64,000 bases of DNA from Verrucomicrobiota bacterium (GCA_021772635.1 JAJFLP010000113.1:64813-128812), one strand, 5' to 3'. Counted from the first letter of the stretch, positions 18,721-28,818 are shown. Numbers and translations: made by a program. The notes: generated by a model not told the origin, from the letters alone.

Positions 18721-19195
18721 AATTAATCTCCGTGGTTCACTGATAAGCCGGAGAAGGTATCGCGTGTCTCATAATTGTAAATAGTTCGGTCCCGAAATCA
18801 TCCCCCTAATTCCAAATACATTAAGGCCATGACAGCGACGTAAAGGAGAAAAACATAATTTATTGAAAAATTTAAATCCCGTTACCGGTGCCGTTATCAC
18901 ACTGGGAATATATGCTTTATATTGTATACTTCTTTCGTTCGGCCACTATATATTGTGGTTTAACCCCTTTTGCGAAAATCCACCGCAGGTGTTGTAAGTA
19001 GTGTGTTTGTAAACATTAAATCGTAATAACACTGGAAAAATACTATCGCGTCGCCTAGTTTACATATAGGCTGAAGTCGTGGAATATTTAAATGTCGCAA
19101 TTACGATCCATATCGCCCCGGGGGCGATTATGCGGTAAAGTTTTCGATTTCAATGGTTTGTATTGTATTTCACATTAGAGAAAGGAAACCACATA
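18721..19195. other. Intergenic region with a possible tiny membrane-protein ORF
   Basis: 475 bases between divergent queD and the 252-residue membrane protein gene. It includes the small ORF listed separately at 18863-18997, an inverted CCACTATATATTGTGG, and the palindrome TCGCCCCGGGGGCGA near 19115, which could be an operator or hairpin before the next gene. No tRNA is seen. Confidence 0.4.
18863..18997 (+). CDS. Possible 44-residue single-span membrane protein
   Basis: From a TTG start the frame stays open for 44 codons. It begins KNLNPVTGAVITLGIYALYC and continues with a hydrophobic stretch ending SFGHYILWF, then a short polar tail with FCENPPQVL. That is a convincing membrane span (about residues 10-33). 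AAAGGAG lies 14 bases ahead, which is a good sequence at a slightly long distance. There is no ATG, and I recognise no family. It precedes two larger coiled-coil membrane proteins and might belong with them. A chance frame in AT-rich DNA remains possible. Confidence 0.35.
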   Translation: MKNLNPVTGAVITLGIYALYCILLSFGHYILWFNPFCENPPQVL

Positions 19196-19954
19196 ATGAG
19201 TGATAAAAATAGCATACCCAGTGATTCTGAAGAGAGCGATGTATTGGAGCGCTTGCAGCGTCTTGAAGATGAGATTAAGGAGCACGATGAACTGCAGAAG
19301 AGATTGAAAACCATTTCCTTGGCAGGAATACTGTGTATTCTGTTTTTCTTCACGCTATTCGTATACCGCTTATTTGATTACGCCCGAAATTACGAAGTTC
19401 ACGTGCTGATGGATAAGCTACGCGCTGAGTCAGTCGAGATCATTCGCCCGGAGATGAATTTATTCGTCAGGCAACTGCAGGCCGAGGTCATTCCAGTCGC
19501 TACGAAGCAAGTGCAATCGGGGTACATGAACGCACTTCCCACGTTGAAACAGGCAGCGTTGGATCTTGGGCAGAAGCTGGAAGTAAGCATAAAGGAGCGC
19601 GCGGAAGAGCGTCTCGTTCAAACAATGGTTAACAGCCTCGAGAAGAGCTCGGAACAGATAAAGATCATATTTCCCGATTTTTCCCCGGAGAGCTTGGAAA
19701 AGCAGATTGGTCAATCGATGGACTATTATGTGGAACAGCTTCATGATTCTCTGGAGGAGCGCCTTGCCATGGTGTCTGCGAGCTTAGAAATTTTAAAGAG
19801 TACCGCAGGGCAAATCGGAAAGGGCGAAGAACTAAAGCATCTGGTTCCGACATCGGTAGGCGAAGCGGAGGCACAGGTGATCGAAGGCTTCATTGATTTA
19901 GTTATTTACGAAATCAAACCTGAACTGGGTGATGAACCCGCTGAATCGAACTAA
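19196..19954 (+). CDS. Single-span membrane protein with long helical domain (pair member 1)
   Basis: A 252-residue protein that I do not recognise. A short acidic N-terminus and a coiled coil (about 14-42, DVLERLQRLEDEIKEHDEL) precede one membrane span (about 44-63, LAGILCILFFFTLFVYRLF). The rest, about 70-245, is almost wholly helical and charged, suggesting an extracytoplasmic coiled-coil rod. AAAGGAAA is the ribosome site. The next gene, 11 bases on, has the same plan (coiled coil, one span, helical outer part), so they look like ancient duplicates that may form a hetero-oligomer. Its function is unknown. Confidence 0.65.
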   Translation: MSDKNSIPSDSEESDVLERLQRLEDEIKEHDELQKRLKTISLAGILCILFFFTLFVYRLFDYARNYEVHVLMDKLRAESVEIIRPEMNLFVRQLQAEVIPVATKQVQSGYMNALPTLKQAALDLGQKLEVSIKERAEERLVQTMVNSLEKSSEQIKIIFPDFSPESLEKQIGQSMDYYVEQLHDSLEERLAMVSASLEILKSTAGQIGKGEELKHLVPTSVGEAEAQVIEGFIDLVIYEIKPELGDEPAESN

Positions 19955-19965
19955 AGGGGGACACC

Positions 19966-20784
19966 ATGAGTAAGACCGTAGATAGAATTAGATCTTTAGA
20001 AAACCTGTTAAAAGAACGGGATATCGCGCTTAAGAAGAAAATTAGATCGTCATTGACAATTTATGCCGTGCTTGTCTCATTGGTTGCCGCATATACACTC
20101 TGGATCGTTCCGAAGTTACAGGAATTGACCGAGCCGGATGACATGTTCCAGATCGTTAAGAGCACGCTCTCCGAACATCTCACAACGTTACGCACCCGCG
20201 CCATAACCGAGATAAAGAATAATTCTGAGGTGTGGGTTACGGGCTTGGTAGCGCAGACAGTTAGCGCTATACCACAGATGGAGAAACCGGCGCTGCGTGT
20301 CGTTGACGAACTTATCAATTATGTGACTCAACATATTGAGGATGCCCTGATACCAGCATTCACGACTGCACTCAGTGAAAATGCCGGGGACCTTAAAGAA
20401 CGTTATTCAGATTTCCGGGACCAAGAGAAGATGCAGGGATTGGCGCTCATCTTTGTGGAAATTTTTGAAACCGAGATGGATAAGTACTTTAATGAACGAT
20501 TCGTCGCGGAGGTTAACAGGCTCCAAAGTCAACTGCGTGAGTACGGCAAACCAAAAGCGAATCTGACGAAGAAAGAGGCGGCGAAGCGTCAAGTTTTGAT
20601 CGGCTGGGTGTATTTAGCAGAGCACAATCAGGGATTCGGAACGACGGCGTTCAATGACTATATCGAAAGAATGAAAAATGATGCGAAGGTGATATTGAAG
20701 CTGGATGAACCTGCCGGTGATGACGAGCATAAGGACGACGATGAGTTGGAAGGCGTCGGTATGTCGATTACTGAAGAGTTGTAA
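19966..20784 (+). CDS. Single-span membrane protein with long helical domain (pair member 2)
   Basis: A 272-residue protein of unknown function. A short coiled coil (RIRSLENLLKERDIALKKKI) leads into a membrane span at about 27-48 (SLTIYAVLVSLVAAYTLWIV). The remainder is helical with segments such as TEIKNNSEVWVTGLVAQTV and VDELINYVTQHIEDALIPAF, and the tail is very acidic (DDEHKDDDELE). AAAGGGGG is a strong ribosome site. It starts 11 bases after its partner gene and is surely cotranscribed. Architecture, not motif, links the two. Confidence 0.65.
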   Translation: MSKTVDRIRSLENLLKERDIALKKKIRSSLTIYAVLVSLVAAYTLWIVPKLQELTEPDDMFQIVKSTLSEHLTTLRTRAITEIKNNSEVWVTGLVAQTVSAIPQMEKPALRVVDELINYVTQHIEDALIPAFTTALSENAGDLKERYSDFRDQEKMQGLALIFVEIFETEMDKYFNERFVAEVNRLQSQLREYGKPKANLTKKEAAKRQVLIGWVYLAEHNQGFGTTAFNDYIERMKNDAKVILKLDEPAGDDEHKDDDELEGVGMSITEEL

Positions 20785-21184
20785 AAACTACATTTCTAGA
20801 GCCGTCTTCCGCGTCACAGGAAATCGGCTGCTGGGCAGAAGTCTTACGTGGATCTAATCCCACCAGTGGGTTTAATTCCCCGCCGCTTGCGCGTAGTAAA
20901 GCTTTAAGAGTCTTTTATACCTCGTGAGCTTGACCCAAGGCAGTTTGAATACCAGTCGCGCGCAACGCATTACGTTTTACCGAGGAGGTTGCGCCGACAC
21001 GCGCCCTTCTTCACTGGCGAACTTTCCCCAATTCAAGTCGGATTTACTTTAGGTACGCTCGCCCGACTTTAGCCCTCCTGTTTCCCGTTGCAATATCGTC
21101 GTGGTTTCCAACGTGGATTACCGTCATATGAAATCACGTCGCTGCTAGGGGGTATGATAATTCCTAGTCTTCAATCAACCGCAG
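20785..21184. other. Intergenic region with short palindromes
   Basis: 400 bases without a supported gene. It holds the perfect palindrome CCCACCAGTGGG (20859-20870) followed by TTTAATTCCCCGCCGC, a hairpin-type sequence; a related CCCACTGGTGGG occurs at 42580-42591. Nothing else is evident. Confidence 0.4.
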
Positions 21185-22507
21185 ATGTGGACTCGAATCA
21201 TGTGCAAACCCTTAAAATATATTCATCTTTTGATGATCTTTGCCTTTTCGTGCCCAATTGCTACTATTTTCGCTGCGGGTGAGTTGAGTGCGCGAGGTAA
21301 AAACGGTTTGTCAGTCTGGCCGCAGCCAGACTCGCTCGCTCCTGTTACGCCGACCGGGGTTCCTCGCGCCGATGACTTTACTCAACCCCAGAAAACGATC
21401 GACGTTCCGGTTGCCAGCACGGTTGCGGAGGAGGTCTGTCTAGCCTCTGCCAGGGGGCGCCGATTCGGAACATTTGACCAGAACAAAGAGGCAAGTTTCC
21501 AAGATATACGAGATTTTCTAAAGCTTCCGGAGGCGAAGCTAGATCTCGGGATGGGAAATATCCTGCTGGGGAACCTCTACCAACGGAATGTCGAAGTTAC
21601 GAAGCACGTAGAAGTCCTTGACGAAATGGCAGCGAAAATTCGTAGGAATATCGGAAGAACGAAGGACCCTCAGAAAATTATCGATAAAATCAATTCGTAC
21701 TTATTTGAAGAGCTGACGCTAGCGGCTGAAGATGAGCCGTATCCGGAAGATTTTTTGATTCACCGGTTATTGGAAACAAAGATCGGACGGTGCATGTCTT
21801 TGGTCGCCTTGTATATCAGCCTTGCCGATCGCATCGATTTTCCGGTGGTTAGCGTTTGTGTTCCAGAACATATTTTCGTGCGCTGGATTCCCGACAATAA
21901 GAGAAAATTTTTGTTCTCGAAAAAAAAGTCTCATATCAATATTGAAACCACGTTGATGGGTACCTCGCTCCAGGATCAGCGATACGAAGAAATGGCCGGC
22001 AAGGTTCCGCCGGATAATAACTTCTACCTTCGCCCGCTTTCCAAGAAAGAAACATTCGCTACATATCTCAGTGCTTTAGGCAGCGCATTGCTAAATGATA
22101 ATAGGGTCGATGAAGCTATAGAAGCGTGTAAATTATCATTGTCTGTGAACTCCGGCGATGCAGAGGCATGGAATAATCTTGGGATGGCCTATCGGAAAAA
22201 TAAACTCGAAGATTTAGCCGAAACGGCTTATAAGCGGGCTTTGGACAACTATCCCGAATTCGCAGAGGCATGGCAGAATTTGGGTTCAATATGCGATGAT
22301 AACAAGAAAAGGATCGAGTACTATAAGAAGGCGGTTTCCATTAAACCACAATTATCCGAGGTTTGGGGAAATTTAGTTCTTGCCTATTGCGAAGATGAGA
22401 AGTTTGAACTCGCGTTGGCCTGCGTAAATCAATGTAAGAAATTGGGTCACAGATTACCGCCTAACCTCGTTAGCAAAATCGAGCGGCGTCTTTATTCAGA
22501 TCGATAA
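21185..22507 (+). CDS. Exported protein with transglutaminase/SirB1-like domain and TPR repeats
   Basis: A 440-residue protein. A signal peptide is likely (to about residue 31, with the hydrophobic run IHLLMIFAFSCPIATIFAA). Residues about 95-260 resemble the SirB1/transglutaminase-like domain: GRCMSLVALYISLADRI with a conserved Cys, and PEHIFVRW with the His. The last third holds TPR repeats (VDEAIEACKLSLSVNSGDAEAWNNLG, then LAETAYKRALDNYPEFAEAW and later units). The Cys-His pair suggests a papain-like fold, but activity is unproven. It may be outside the cytoplasm, assisting protein complexes through the TPRs. No ribosome site is clear. Confidence 0.7.
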   Translation: MWTRIMCKPLKYIHLLMIFAFSCPIATIFAAGELSARGKNGLSVWPQPDSLAPVTPTGVPRADDFTQPQKTIDVPVASTVAEEVCLASARGRRFGTFDQNKEASFQDIRDFLKLPEAKLDLGMGNILLGNLYQRNVEVTKHVEVLDEMAAKIRRNIGRTKDPQKIIDKINSYLFEELTLAAEDEPYPEDFLIHRLLETKIGRCMSLVALYISLADRIDFPVVSVCVPEHIFVRWIPDNKRKFLFSKKKSHINIETTLMGTSLQDQRYEEMAGKVPPDNNFYLRPLSKKETFATYLSALGSALLNDNRVDEAIEACKLSLSVNSGDAEAWNNLGMAYRKNKLEDLAETAYKRALDNYPEFAEAWQNLGSICDDNKKRIEYYKKAVSIKPQLSEVWGNLVLAYCEDEKFELALACVNQCKKLGHRLPPNLVSKIERRLYSDR

Positions 22508-22601
22508 ATATACCAACAATCACCGAGTTTTCGAAAAATAGGTCAGAGTCCTTTACGCAATTATGCTAAAGTCGTCCAAAAATTGTACTGCTTGCGGTAT
22601 A
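22508..22601 (-). repeat. Repeat B copy 2
   Basis: Starts at the stop codon of the TPR gene with TATACCAACAATC, contains GAGTTTTCGAAAA and GTCGTCCAAAAATTG, and ends TACTGCTTGCGGTATA. It is close in sequence to copy 5. Confidence 0.8.
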
Positions 22602-22847
22602 GTTCTCGCTCGACAACGCCATGTGTACTCGCAGATTTTCGTCCGTCGGGCATTAATCTAGAACTAAAGCGTTCCGCCACGCATCGGAAAGAACTGATTC
22701 GTATACGTACGACTCATAAGTTTTCGACTTGACACCGGATTAGCTTGGCATAATAATGAATGCACAATCCTGTATTAGAGATCGGTTGCACACGGTTCCT
22801 GTGCTTTGTCTTTCTCTGTCATAGACGATAGATATTCATACTCATCG

Positions 22848-22964
22848 TCTTCGAGTTTTCGACCAGGCGATCTGCTGGCTAGAAGAATGCTGGTTAAAAA
22901 TTATCGTTCGGAATATCTTAGCTGAGTAATTAAAAGTCGTCCCGAAATTGTACTGCTCGCAGTA
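22848..22964 (-). repeat. Repeat B copy 3
   Basis: Contains CTTCGAGTTTTCGACC, the hairpin-like TCTGCTGGCTAGAAGAATGC, TTATCGTTCGGAATA and the end TTGTACTGCTCGCAGTATA. The left end is degraded. Confidence 0.7.
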
Positions 22965-23002
22965 TAGATCGACGCTATTCACGATTATGGAGTTGTCCGC
23001 CA

Positions 23003-23263
23003 ATGGTCGCAGAAGGTATAAAGCTAATGTCTTTGGGGATGGGAGTTGTTTTCATATTCCTATTACTGATCTTCGCCGTGGTCTCTATATTTAGCATTTT
23101 CCTAAAGCCCTATAGTTACGCTGAAATTGCCGCCGGTCATCCGTCACGACAGGATGAGGGGCGGAAGCGCGGTTCGCTTTTATCCCCGAAAGCCGGCGCT
23201 GGCGACACCCAACTTATTGCGGTGATTAGCGCGGCAGTCTCTAAGTATAGGGGTTCAAATTAA
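23003..23263 (+). CDS. oadG: Sodium-pumping decarboxylase gamma subunit (OadG family)
   Basis: An 86-residue protein with one membrane span at about 10-32 (LGMGVVFIFLLLIFAVVSIFSIF) followed by a polar linker and a short C-terminal helix (LIAVISAAVSKYR). This plan and its place before the biotin subunit identify OadG, which anchors the alpha subunit to the membrane beta subunit in oxaloacetate or methylmalonyl-CoA decarboxylase Na+ pumps. No clear zinc-binding HxH is present in the tail. oadA follows after 197 bases, unusually far, because a repeat B copy separates them. Confidence 0.8.
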   Translation: MVAEGIKLMSLGMGVVFIFLLLIFAVVSIFSIFLKPYSYAEIAAGHPSRQDEGRKRGSLLSPKAGAGDTQLIAVISAAVSKYRGSN

Positions 23264-23336
23264 AATCGCGTTTCGATGCATCGGGAGTAACTACTTCGGC
23301 AACTCATTTACCTGGCCAGCCGATGTTCGGGCCGAA

Positions 23337-23431
23337 TATATACTGCAAGCAGTACAATTTTTGGACGACTTTGAACTAACCACGAAAGAGATATCGAACG
23401 ATATTTCAAAAACTCGAAGGCGTTCGGTATA
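23337..23431 (+). repeat. Repeat B copy 4
   Basis: A nearly intact 95-bp copy from TATACTGCAAGCAGTACAAT through GGACGACTTTGAACT and CGAACGATATTTC to CTCGAAGGCGTTCGGTATA, sitting between oadG and oadA and ending 30 bases before the oadA start. Confidence 0.85.
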
Positions 23432-23460
23432 ATTGTAGATAATACGGATCAGGCGGATTG

Positions 23461-25278
23461 ATGAAAAAGAAAATTTTATTCCAAGACACTTCTTTTCGAG
23501 ACGGTTTCCAGTCGGTATTCGGAGCCCGGGTGCTTACGGACGATTTTATCGCCGCGGTCGAGGCCGCCGCCGCAGCAGGAATAGATCACTTCGAAGCAGG
23601 TGGAGGCGCACGATTTCAAAGTCTATTCATGTATTGTGGAGAGTCCGCTTTTGATATGATGGATAGATTCAGGGCGGCAGCGGGGCCAAACGCGAACCTT
23701 CAGACGCTTGCGCGCGGTATCAACGTTGTCGCTCTTCAGGCACAGCCGCGAGATATGATTGATCTCCATGCGAAGATGTTCGCGAAGCACGGAATTACCC
23801 ATATCCGGAATTTCGATGCATTGAACGATGTTCGAAATCTGGAATATTCGGCGGAGTGTATATCGAACGCCGGCTTGCACCATCAGGTAGTTGTCACCCT
23901 CATGGACTTACCCCCAGGATGTTCAGGGGCCCATGACGCGGAGTTCTACGTGGGGACGCTGAAGAAAATCCTTGATTCAGGGTTACCGTTTGATTCCGTT
24001 TGTTTCAAAGATGCGTCCGGGACAGCGAATCCAAGCAAGGTCTATGATACAATCAGTGGCGCGCGTAAATTACTCGGGCCTGATGTAATTATTTGGTCAC
24101 ACACCCACGAAACCGCTTCCCTGGGTGTCTCTCAGTATTTAGCCGCAATTAATGCGGGATGCGACGGGATTTGTGTGGCTCGGGCGCCTGTGTCCGGTGG
24201 AACGTCGCAGCCGGACGTGATCTCTATGTGGCATGCTTTGAAAGGGACCGAGTTCACACTGGACATTGATGTAAACAAGATTCTTGAGGCGAACGCCGTA
24301 TTTAAAGAGTGTTTGAAGGATTATTTTTTTCCGCCGGAAGCGCTCAGTGTGTCATCGGAAGTCGTTTTGTCGCCTATGCCCGGCGGTGCCTTGACCGCGA
24401 ATACGATGATGATGCGCGACACGGGGACATTGCATTTATATCCCAAGGTCATAGCAGAGATGTCGGATTGCATCAAACGCGGCGGATTCGGGACTTCCGT
24501 AACTCCCGTCTCGCAGTTTTACTTTCAGCAGGCCTATGCCAATGTTACGCAAGGTCCGTGGAAGAAGATAACTGATGGGTACGGCAAGATGGTTCTAGGT
24601 TACTTCGGTCGCACCCCAGTGCCGCCGGACCCGGAAATCATAAAAATCGCGGAAGAGCAATTAGGACTACCACCGTTAACCGGAAATCCCTTGGATGTGC
24701 TCGAACCAGGGGTGCCAATTGCAGAAGAAACGTTAAAAAAAGAGAATCTCGATATAACCGACGAGAATATTTTCATTGCCGGTGCACTGGCTACACCGGG
24801 CGGTAACAAGGGTATCGATTTTCTAAAAGGTAAGATTCCCGTTGGCGTACGGAAGGTGTCCAATGCGGAACAAAAAGCAACGTCTCCACCGAGGTCGACG
24901 CCAGAAGCTAGCGTAAAATCAGGGGGATCCGGAACAGCGCACTACATGGTAGCAGTTGAGGGAAAAACCTACAACGTAAGCGTCTCCGAAGGAACCGGAG
25001 AAATAAATTCTGTTTCGCCGGTAACCGCAACAGAAGCGTCGGAGCCGACAGAATCCGCCGGTGTAGTAGTAACTGCGAATCTCCCGGGGAACGTATATAA
25101 AATAGTGGTTAATACCGGGGATACCGTTGAGGAGAACGATGTCCTTATCGTGCTGGAAGCGATGAAGATGGAAACAAATATTGTAGCCCCGGCGAAGGGG
25201 AAAGTTCTAGCGATAAATGTGAGCCAGGGCGACGTTGTCACCGCCGGCCAGAAGCTTGTCTCCCTTGAGCCAAGTTGA
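23461..25278 (+). CDS. oadA: Oxaloacetate/pyruvate-type carboxyltransferase with biotin carrier, Na+ pump alpha subunit
   Basis: A 605-residue biotin enzyme. The N-terminal HMGL-like TIM barrel carries the metal site [18 protein letters not shown] with the catalytic Lys, and [10 protein letters not shown]. The conserved carboxylase domain (PYC_OADA) follows at about 290-440. After a Pro/Ser/Thr linker comes a biotinyl domain whose EAMKMETN (Lys near 568) takes the biotin. It transfers CO2 from a keto acid to biotin, which OadB decarboxylates while pumping Na+. Substrate (oxaloacetate, or another acid) is not certain. A TTG start one codon upstream is possible. OadB follows 17 bases later. Confidence 0.92.
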   Translation: MKKKILFQDTSFRDGFQSVFGARVLTDDFIAAVEAAAAAGIDHFEAGGGARFQSLFMYCGESAFDMMDRFRAAAGPNANLQTLARGINVVALQAQPRDMIDLHAKMFAKHGITHIRNFDALNDVRNLEYSAECISNAGLHHQVVVTLMDLPPGCSGAHDAEFYVGTLKKILDSGLPFDSVCFKDASGTANPSKVYDTISGARKLLGPDVIIWSHTHETASLGVSQYLAAINAGCDGICVARAPVSGGTSQPDVISMWHALKGTEFTLDIDVNKILEANAVFKECLKDYFFPPEALSVSSEVVLSPMPGGALTANTMMMRDTGTLHLYPKVIAEMSDCIKRGGFGTSVTPVSQFYFQQAYANVTQGPWKKITDGYGKMVLGYFGRTPVPPDPEIIKIAEEQLGLPPLTGNPLDVLEPGVPIAEETLKKENLDITDENIFIAGALATPGGNKGIDFLKGKIPVGVRKVSNAEQKATSPPRSTPEASVKSGGSGTAHYMVAVEGKTYNVSVSEGTGEINSVSPVTATEASEPTESAGVVVTANLPGNVYKIVVNTGDTVEENDVLIVLEAMKMETNIVAPAKGKVLAINVSQGDVVTAGQKLVSLEPS

Positions 25279-25295
25279 CTAGGGGACTGGTAAAA

Positions 25296-26618
25296 ATGAT
25301 ACGTGTCGTTTGGCAACGCTTAGTTCTCATCAGTTTAATTTGCGGGTCTGTATCGATAATTCCTTCTATGTCCGCGGCCGAATCAGACCGAGTTGCGGAA
25401 GTTACGGTGGAAAATCCACAGCTTCGTCCGGTCGAGCAGCAGCGGCTGCCGCCGTTGTCCGAGTTAATCAAGAATGTCCTTAAAACAACGGGAATATCGG
25501 CACTAATATCTCCGCAAGACGGGTCTTGGCGAGGCGGGTTGGGCCGGTTCTTAATGATCTGCGTCGGGTTTCTGATTTTGTACCTTGGGATCGCAAAGGA
25601 GTTCGAACCACTACTACTCGTCCCGATCGGTTTCGGCTGTATTCTATGCAATATCCCGTTCGCCGGAATCAGCGAAGACGGGGGGATTCTGTACTACATA
25701 TACAACGTCGGCATCACCACCGGAATTTTTCCATTGATCATCTTTATGGGTGTTGGCGCTCTAACAGATTTCGGACCGATGATAGCCAATCCGAAGACTG
25801 TTATTCTCGGCGCAGCCGCTCAGTTCGGGATTTTCGCAACACTCATTGGGGCGTTGGTACTGACGGAAACGATTCCCGGAATTAATTTCTCGCTTCAGGA
25901 TGCCGCGTCAATCGGTATAATCGGAGGAGCAGACGGCCCTACAGCGATCTTTCTAGCGTCGCAATTGTCCCCACGCCTTCTCGGATCGATAGCAGTTGCT
26001 GCTTACTCTTACATGGCCCTCGTTCCGATTATACAACCTCCTATAATGAAGCTTCTTACGACTCGTAAAGAACGAAAAATAAGGATGGAACAATTGCGGC
26101 ATGTAGGCCGTGTGGAGAAGATAGTATTCCCGCTGTCGGCATTAACATTATGCGTGCTTCTGCTTCCGTCTGCAACACCGCTGATCGGTTGTTTCATGTT
26201 CGGAAATCTTGTCCGAGAATGCGGCGTCGTTGAGAGGCTCTCGAATACACTTCAGGGGCCCGTTATTAATATCACCACGATATTTCTCGGACTTGGTGTC
26301 GGGTCGAAACTTTCCGCAACAGAGTTTCTAACGACCGAGACGATCGGCATTTTATTTCTTGGAATCATCGCATTTAGTCTCGGTACCGCAACCGGCGTAT
26401 TGATGGCGAAGATAATGAATTTGTTCTCCACAGTCAAGATCAATCCGCTCATTGGTTCCGCCGGCGTATCTGCGGTTCCCATGGCAGCGCGCGTCTCTCA
26501 GACTGTCGGTAGCGAAGAAGACCCGCAGAATTACCTGTTGATGCACGCGATGGGGCCGAATGTTGCCGGGGTTCTTGGCTCTGCGGTTGCCGCTGGAGTG
26601 CTCCTTGCAGTGTTGTGA
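25296..26618 (+). CDS. oadB: Sodium-pumping decarboxylase beta subunit
   Basis: A 440-residue polytopic membrane protein of the OadB/MmdB/GcdB family. It decarboxylates carboxybiotin and exports Na+. Conserved stretches are [29 protein letters not shown] with the functional Asp, and the end [19 protein letters not shown]. The first 60 residues form a signal-like span and a polar linker (to about residue 85) before the core, an N-terminal extension compared with short OadB. AGGGG 11 bases ahead supports this ATG; the open frame from 25275 starts with TTG. It overlaps nth by four bases. Confidence 0.93.
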   Translation: MIRVVWQRLVLISLICGSVSIIPSMSAAESDRVAEVTVENPQLRPVEQQRLPPLSELIKNVLKTTGISALISPQDGSWRGGLGRFLMICVGFLILYLGIAKEFEPLLLVPIGFGCILCNIPFAGISEDGGILYYIYNVGITTGIFPLIIFMGVGALTDFGPMIANPKTVILGAAAQFGIFATLIGALVLTETIPGINFSLQDAASIGIIGGADGPTAIFLASQLSPRLLGSIAVAAYSYMALVPIIQPPIMKLLTTRKERKIRMEQLRHVGRVEKIVFPLSALTLCVLLLPSATPLIGCFMFGNLVRECGVVERLSNTLQGPVINITTIFLGLGVGSKLSATEFLTTETIGILFLGIIAFSLGTATGVLMAKIMNLFSTVKINPLIGSAGVSAVPMAARVSQTVGSEEDPQNYLLMHAMGPNVAGVLGSAVAAGVLLAVL

Positions 26619-27283
26619 GTAAGCGTGTCGTTAATCCTGTAAAACCTCTGACCCGGAATCAAATTGACGCGGCTTTCCGTACTTTCGCGTCTTACATCGT
26701 CCCCGAGTCCGAACTGAATTGGACGACCCCTCTTGATCTTGTTGTCGCTGTTGTTCTTTCTGCGCAGGCGACCGATAAGGCCGTCAACAAGGCAACCGTA
26801 GATCTTTGGAGAGTTTGCCGGACAACTGACGACTATATTGCGTTGGGCGAGGACGGATTAAAAGACTATATTCGGACTATTGGCCTTTATCAGTCGAAGG
26901 CTAAAGCGATCATCGGATTATGCAGACGCATAAAAGAGAATTTTAACGACGAGATTCCCGGTACTCGCGAATCGCTCCAATCGCTGCCAGGCGTCGGGCG
27001 CAAGACTGCGAACGTAATCTTAAACGTTATATTCAATGAACCAACGCTCGCCGTTGATACCCACGTTTTTCGCATAGCGAATCGAATGGGACTGGCGTCT
27101 GCCAGAACACCGGAAGGGGTAGAGAAAATTTTGGTACAGAAGGTGCCAGCGGAGTACATGCAGCACGCGCACCACTATTTGATACTTCACGGTCGTTATA
27201 CTTGTAAGGCGCGTCGCCCTGAATGCGGAGTTTGCAAAGTCAGTTGCTACTGCAATTACCCGAACAAAACCGACGCCATGTGA
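26615..27283 (+). CDS. nth: Endonuclease III (DNA glycosylase/AP lyase)
   Basis: A 222-residue base-excision repair enzyme for oxidised pyrimidines. It shows [14 protein letters not shown], the helix-hairpin-helix [17 protein letters not shown] with the catalytic Lys, [13 protein letters not shown] with the catalytic Asp, and the 4Fe-4S ligands C-x6-C-x2-C-x5-C ([17 protein letters not shown]). It begins with GTG overlapping the oadB stop (GTGA), so it is translated in coupling with the pump genes, a housekeeping gene riding on that operon. Confidence 0.95.
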   Translation: MSKRVVNPVKPLTRNQIDAAFRTFASYIVPESELNWTTPLDLVVAVVLSAQATDKAVNKATVDLWRVCRTTDDYIALGEDGLKDYIRTIGLYQSKAKAIIGLCRRIKENFNDEIPGTRESLQSLPGVGRKTANVILNVIFNEPTLAVDTHVFRIANRMGLASARTPEGVEKILVQKVPAEYMQHAHHYLILHGRYTCKARRPECGVCKVSCYCNYPNKTDAM

Positions 27284-27288
27284 AATAA

Positions 27289-28434
27289 ATGCAAGTTTTG
27301 AAAAGCGAGAACGTCAGTCATGGTCCCGAAAGCAGAGTCTGGGTTGATATCGACCTTGCTAAGGTTCGGTCGAATTTCGTCAAGATAGCCGCACACGTTT
27401 ATCCGGCAAACGTGATGGCAGTGTTAAAAGCCAACGCATACGGGCTTGGAATTCTTCCCATCGCAGAAACTCTAAAAGCCGCTGGCGTTCAGTCATTCGG
27501 TGTTGCGGAGATACGGGAAGCACTGGCGATCAGATCACTCGGAGTACCCATCCATATTCTCGGCGGTCTCATTACAGACGATATCCCGTTGGTTGTTCAC
27601 CACGATATTGTCGCGCCGATAACTGATTTCGAGACTGCAGCGGGCCTGAGCCGAGAAGCAGAACGGCAGAAGAAAACAGTCCAGTGCCATTACCTAATCG
27701 ATACGGGCATGGGACGACTCGGGATTCCCTGCGACCAAGCCGAAAAAATCATTGCTGATACTTGTCGGATGCCCGGACTTCGGTGTTCGGGGATTTACTC
27801 TCACTTCCCATGTGCCTACGACGACTTGGAGTTCTCGGGGAAACAGATTCAGGCGGTCGAAGTTTTACTCTCGAATTTACGCGATCGAAATATCCACTTC
27901 GACTATATACATATCGCGAACAGCGACGGGATCAACAATATTCCGGAGTCTCATGCGGGCCCCTTTAACGTCGTTCGGACTGGGATCAATATTTACGGCG
28001 TCTTCGACCGCAAGGGAAGGTGCTCCTTGGCTCTGGACCCTGTTCTGACGTTAAAAACAAAATTAGTTGCAACCCGGATGCTGCCTGCCGGAACAACGAT
28101 TGGATACGGCCGAAGTTATACAACGAAGACGGAGAGAAGAATTGGAACGATTGCCATTGGTTATGCCGACGGTTTTCCACTGGCAATGTCAAACCGAGGG
28201 GCAGTATTAGTGCGCGGGAAGAAGTGTTCTGTCTTGGGACGAGTGTCGATGGACTATACCACTGTCTCTCTCGATTTCGTGCCTGGAGCAGAAATCGGTG
28301 ATGACGTGATTTGTTTGGGAGGCGATATTTCTATTGGCGAATGGGTAAAAATAAAGGAGACACATCCGTATGACATAATATGTTCGCTCGGAAATCGTGT
28401 CGAACGCCGATACTTAACCTCTGGAGCCGCCTAA
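27289..28434 (+). CDS. alr: Alanine racemase
   Basis: A PLP enzyme of 381 residues that interconverts L- and D-alanine for the cell wall. VMAVLKANAYGLG holds the PLP Lys near residue 44, IDTGMGRLG and the HIANSDG segment line the barrel, and VSMDYTTV carries the catalytic Tyr of the second domain. It begins five bases after the nth stop with a poor ribosome site, so it depends on readthrough from upstream. Repeat E starts 20 bases after its stop. Confidence 0.94.
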   Translation: MQVLKSENVSHGPESRVWVDIDLAKVRSNFVKIAAHVYPANVMAVLKANAYGLGILPIAETLKAAGVQSFGVAEIREALAIRSLGVPIHILGGLITDDIPLVVHHDIVAPITDFETAAGLSREAERQKKTVQCHYLIDTGMGRLGIPCDQAEKIIADTCRMPGLRCSGIYSHFPCAYDDLEFSGKQIQAVEVLLSNLRDRNIHFDYIHIANSDGINNIPESHAGPFNVVRTGINIYGVFDRKGRCSLALDPVLTLKTKLVATRMLPAGTTIGYGRSYTTKTERRIGTIAIGYADGFPLAMSNRGAVLVRGKKCSVLGRVSMDYTTVSLDFVPGAEIGDDVICLGGDISIGEWVKIKETHPYDIICSLGNRVERRYLTSGAA

Positions 28435-28454
28435 AGTTGGAAAATCATCCGTCG

Positions 28455-28628
28455 GCGCAGAATGGGGGCAGAAGAGTCCAACCGCTGCGCGGCGAACATC
28501 TTTTGAATTTCAGGCACAGCGACGCATAACGACGCATAACGACGATGCGACAGCATCGCCTCACATGAGACGTTGCACCTGACAAGGCCAAAATGCGACT
28601 CGCAAAATATCAATTATTTACGCAATCA
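28455..28628 (+). repeat. Repeat E copy 1
   Basis: About 174 bp shared with 49884-50047: GCAGAATGGGGGCAGAAGAG, CGACGATGCGACAGCATCGC and CACCTGACAAGGCCAAAAT. This copy has an extra 11-bp tandem unit (ACGACGCATA type). It adjoins repeat A, as does copy 2. Confidence 0.8.
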
Positions 28629-28636
28629 TATAACCA

Positions 28637-28818
28637 CTAGCCTGATCTATGCACAAACTTTCTACTGCGAGCACGCATTGTACATGACCTAAATGAGTTA
28701 CAAAGAACCCAAGACTTTGAAATACTCGCTATTCCTTCAGCCTTGAAACCTTCGTAACTCATTGATCTCAAAAACACTGCGAACTCTCGTAACGAAATTG
28801 ATGCATAGATCAGGCTAG
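28637..28818 (+). repeat. Repeat A, full copy 2, perfect 17-bp inverted ends
   Basis: 182 bp from CTAGCCTGATCTATGCA (28637-28653) to TGCATAGATCAGGCTAG (28802-28818), which are exact reverse complements. It lies 97 bases upstream of the Y1 transposase start and is the best-preserved copy. Confidence 0.9.

Larger units (their letters stand above)
22508..23002. other. Repeat-filled intergenic region upstream of oadG
   Basis: 495 bases holding repeat B copies 2 and 3 and between them about 240 bases of unassigned sequence. The promoter of oadG must lie here, possibly inside repeat B copy 3, which ends 38 bases before its start codon. Confidence 0.5.

Noticed and set aside
28431..28613. Minus-strand frame starting MIFCES, with a similar one at 49799-50032
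   Set aside because: The similarity is explained by the DNA repeat E. The frames diverge in phase after about 30 residues, so this is not a gene family.
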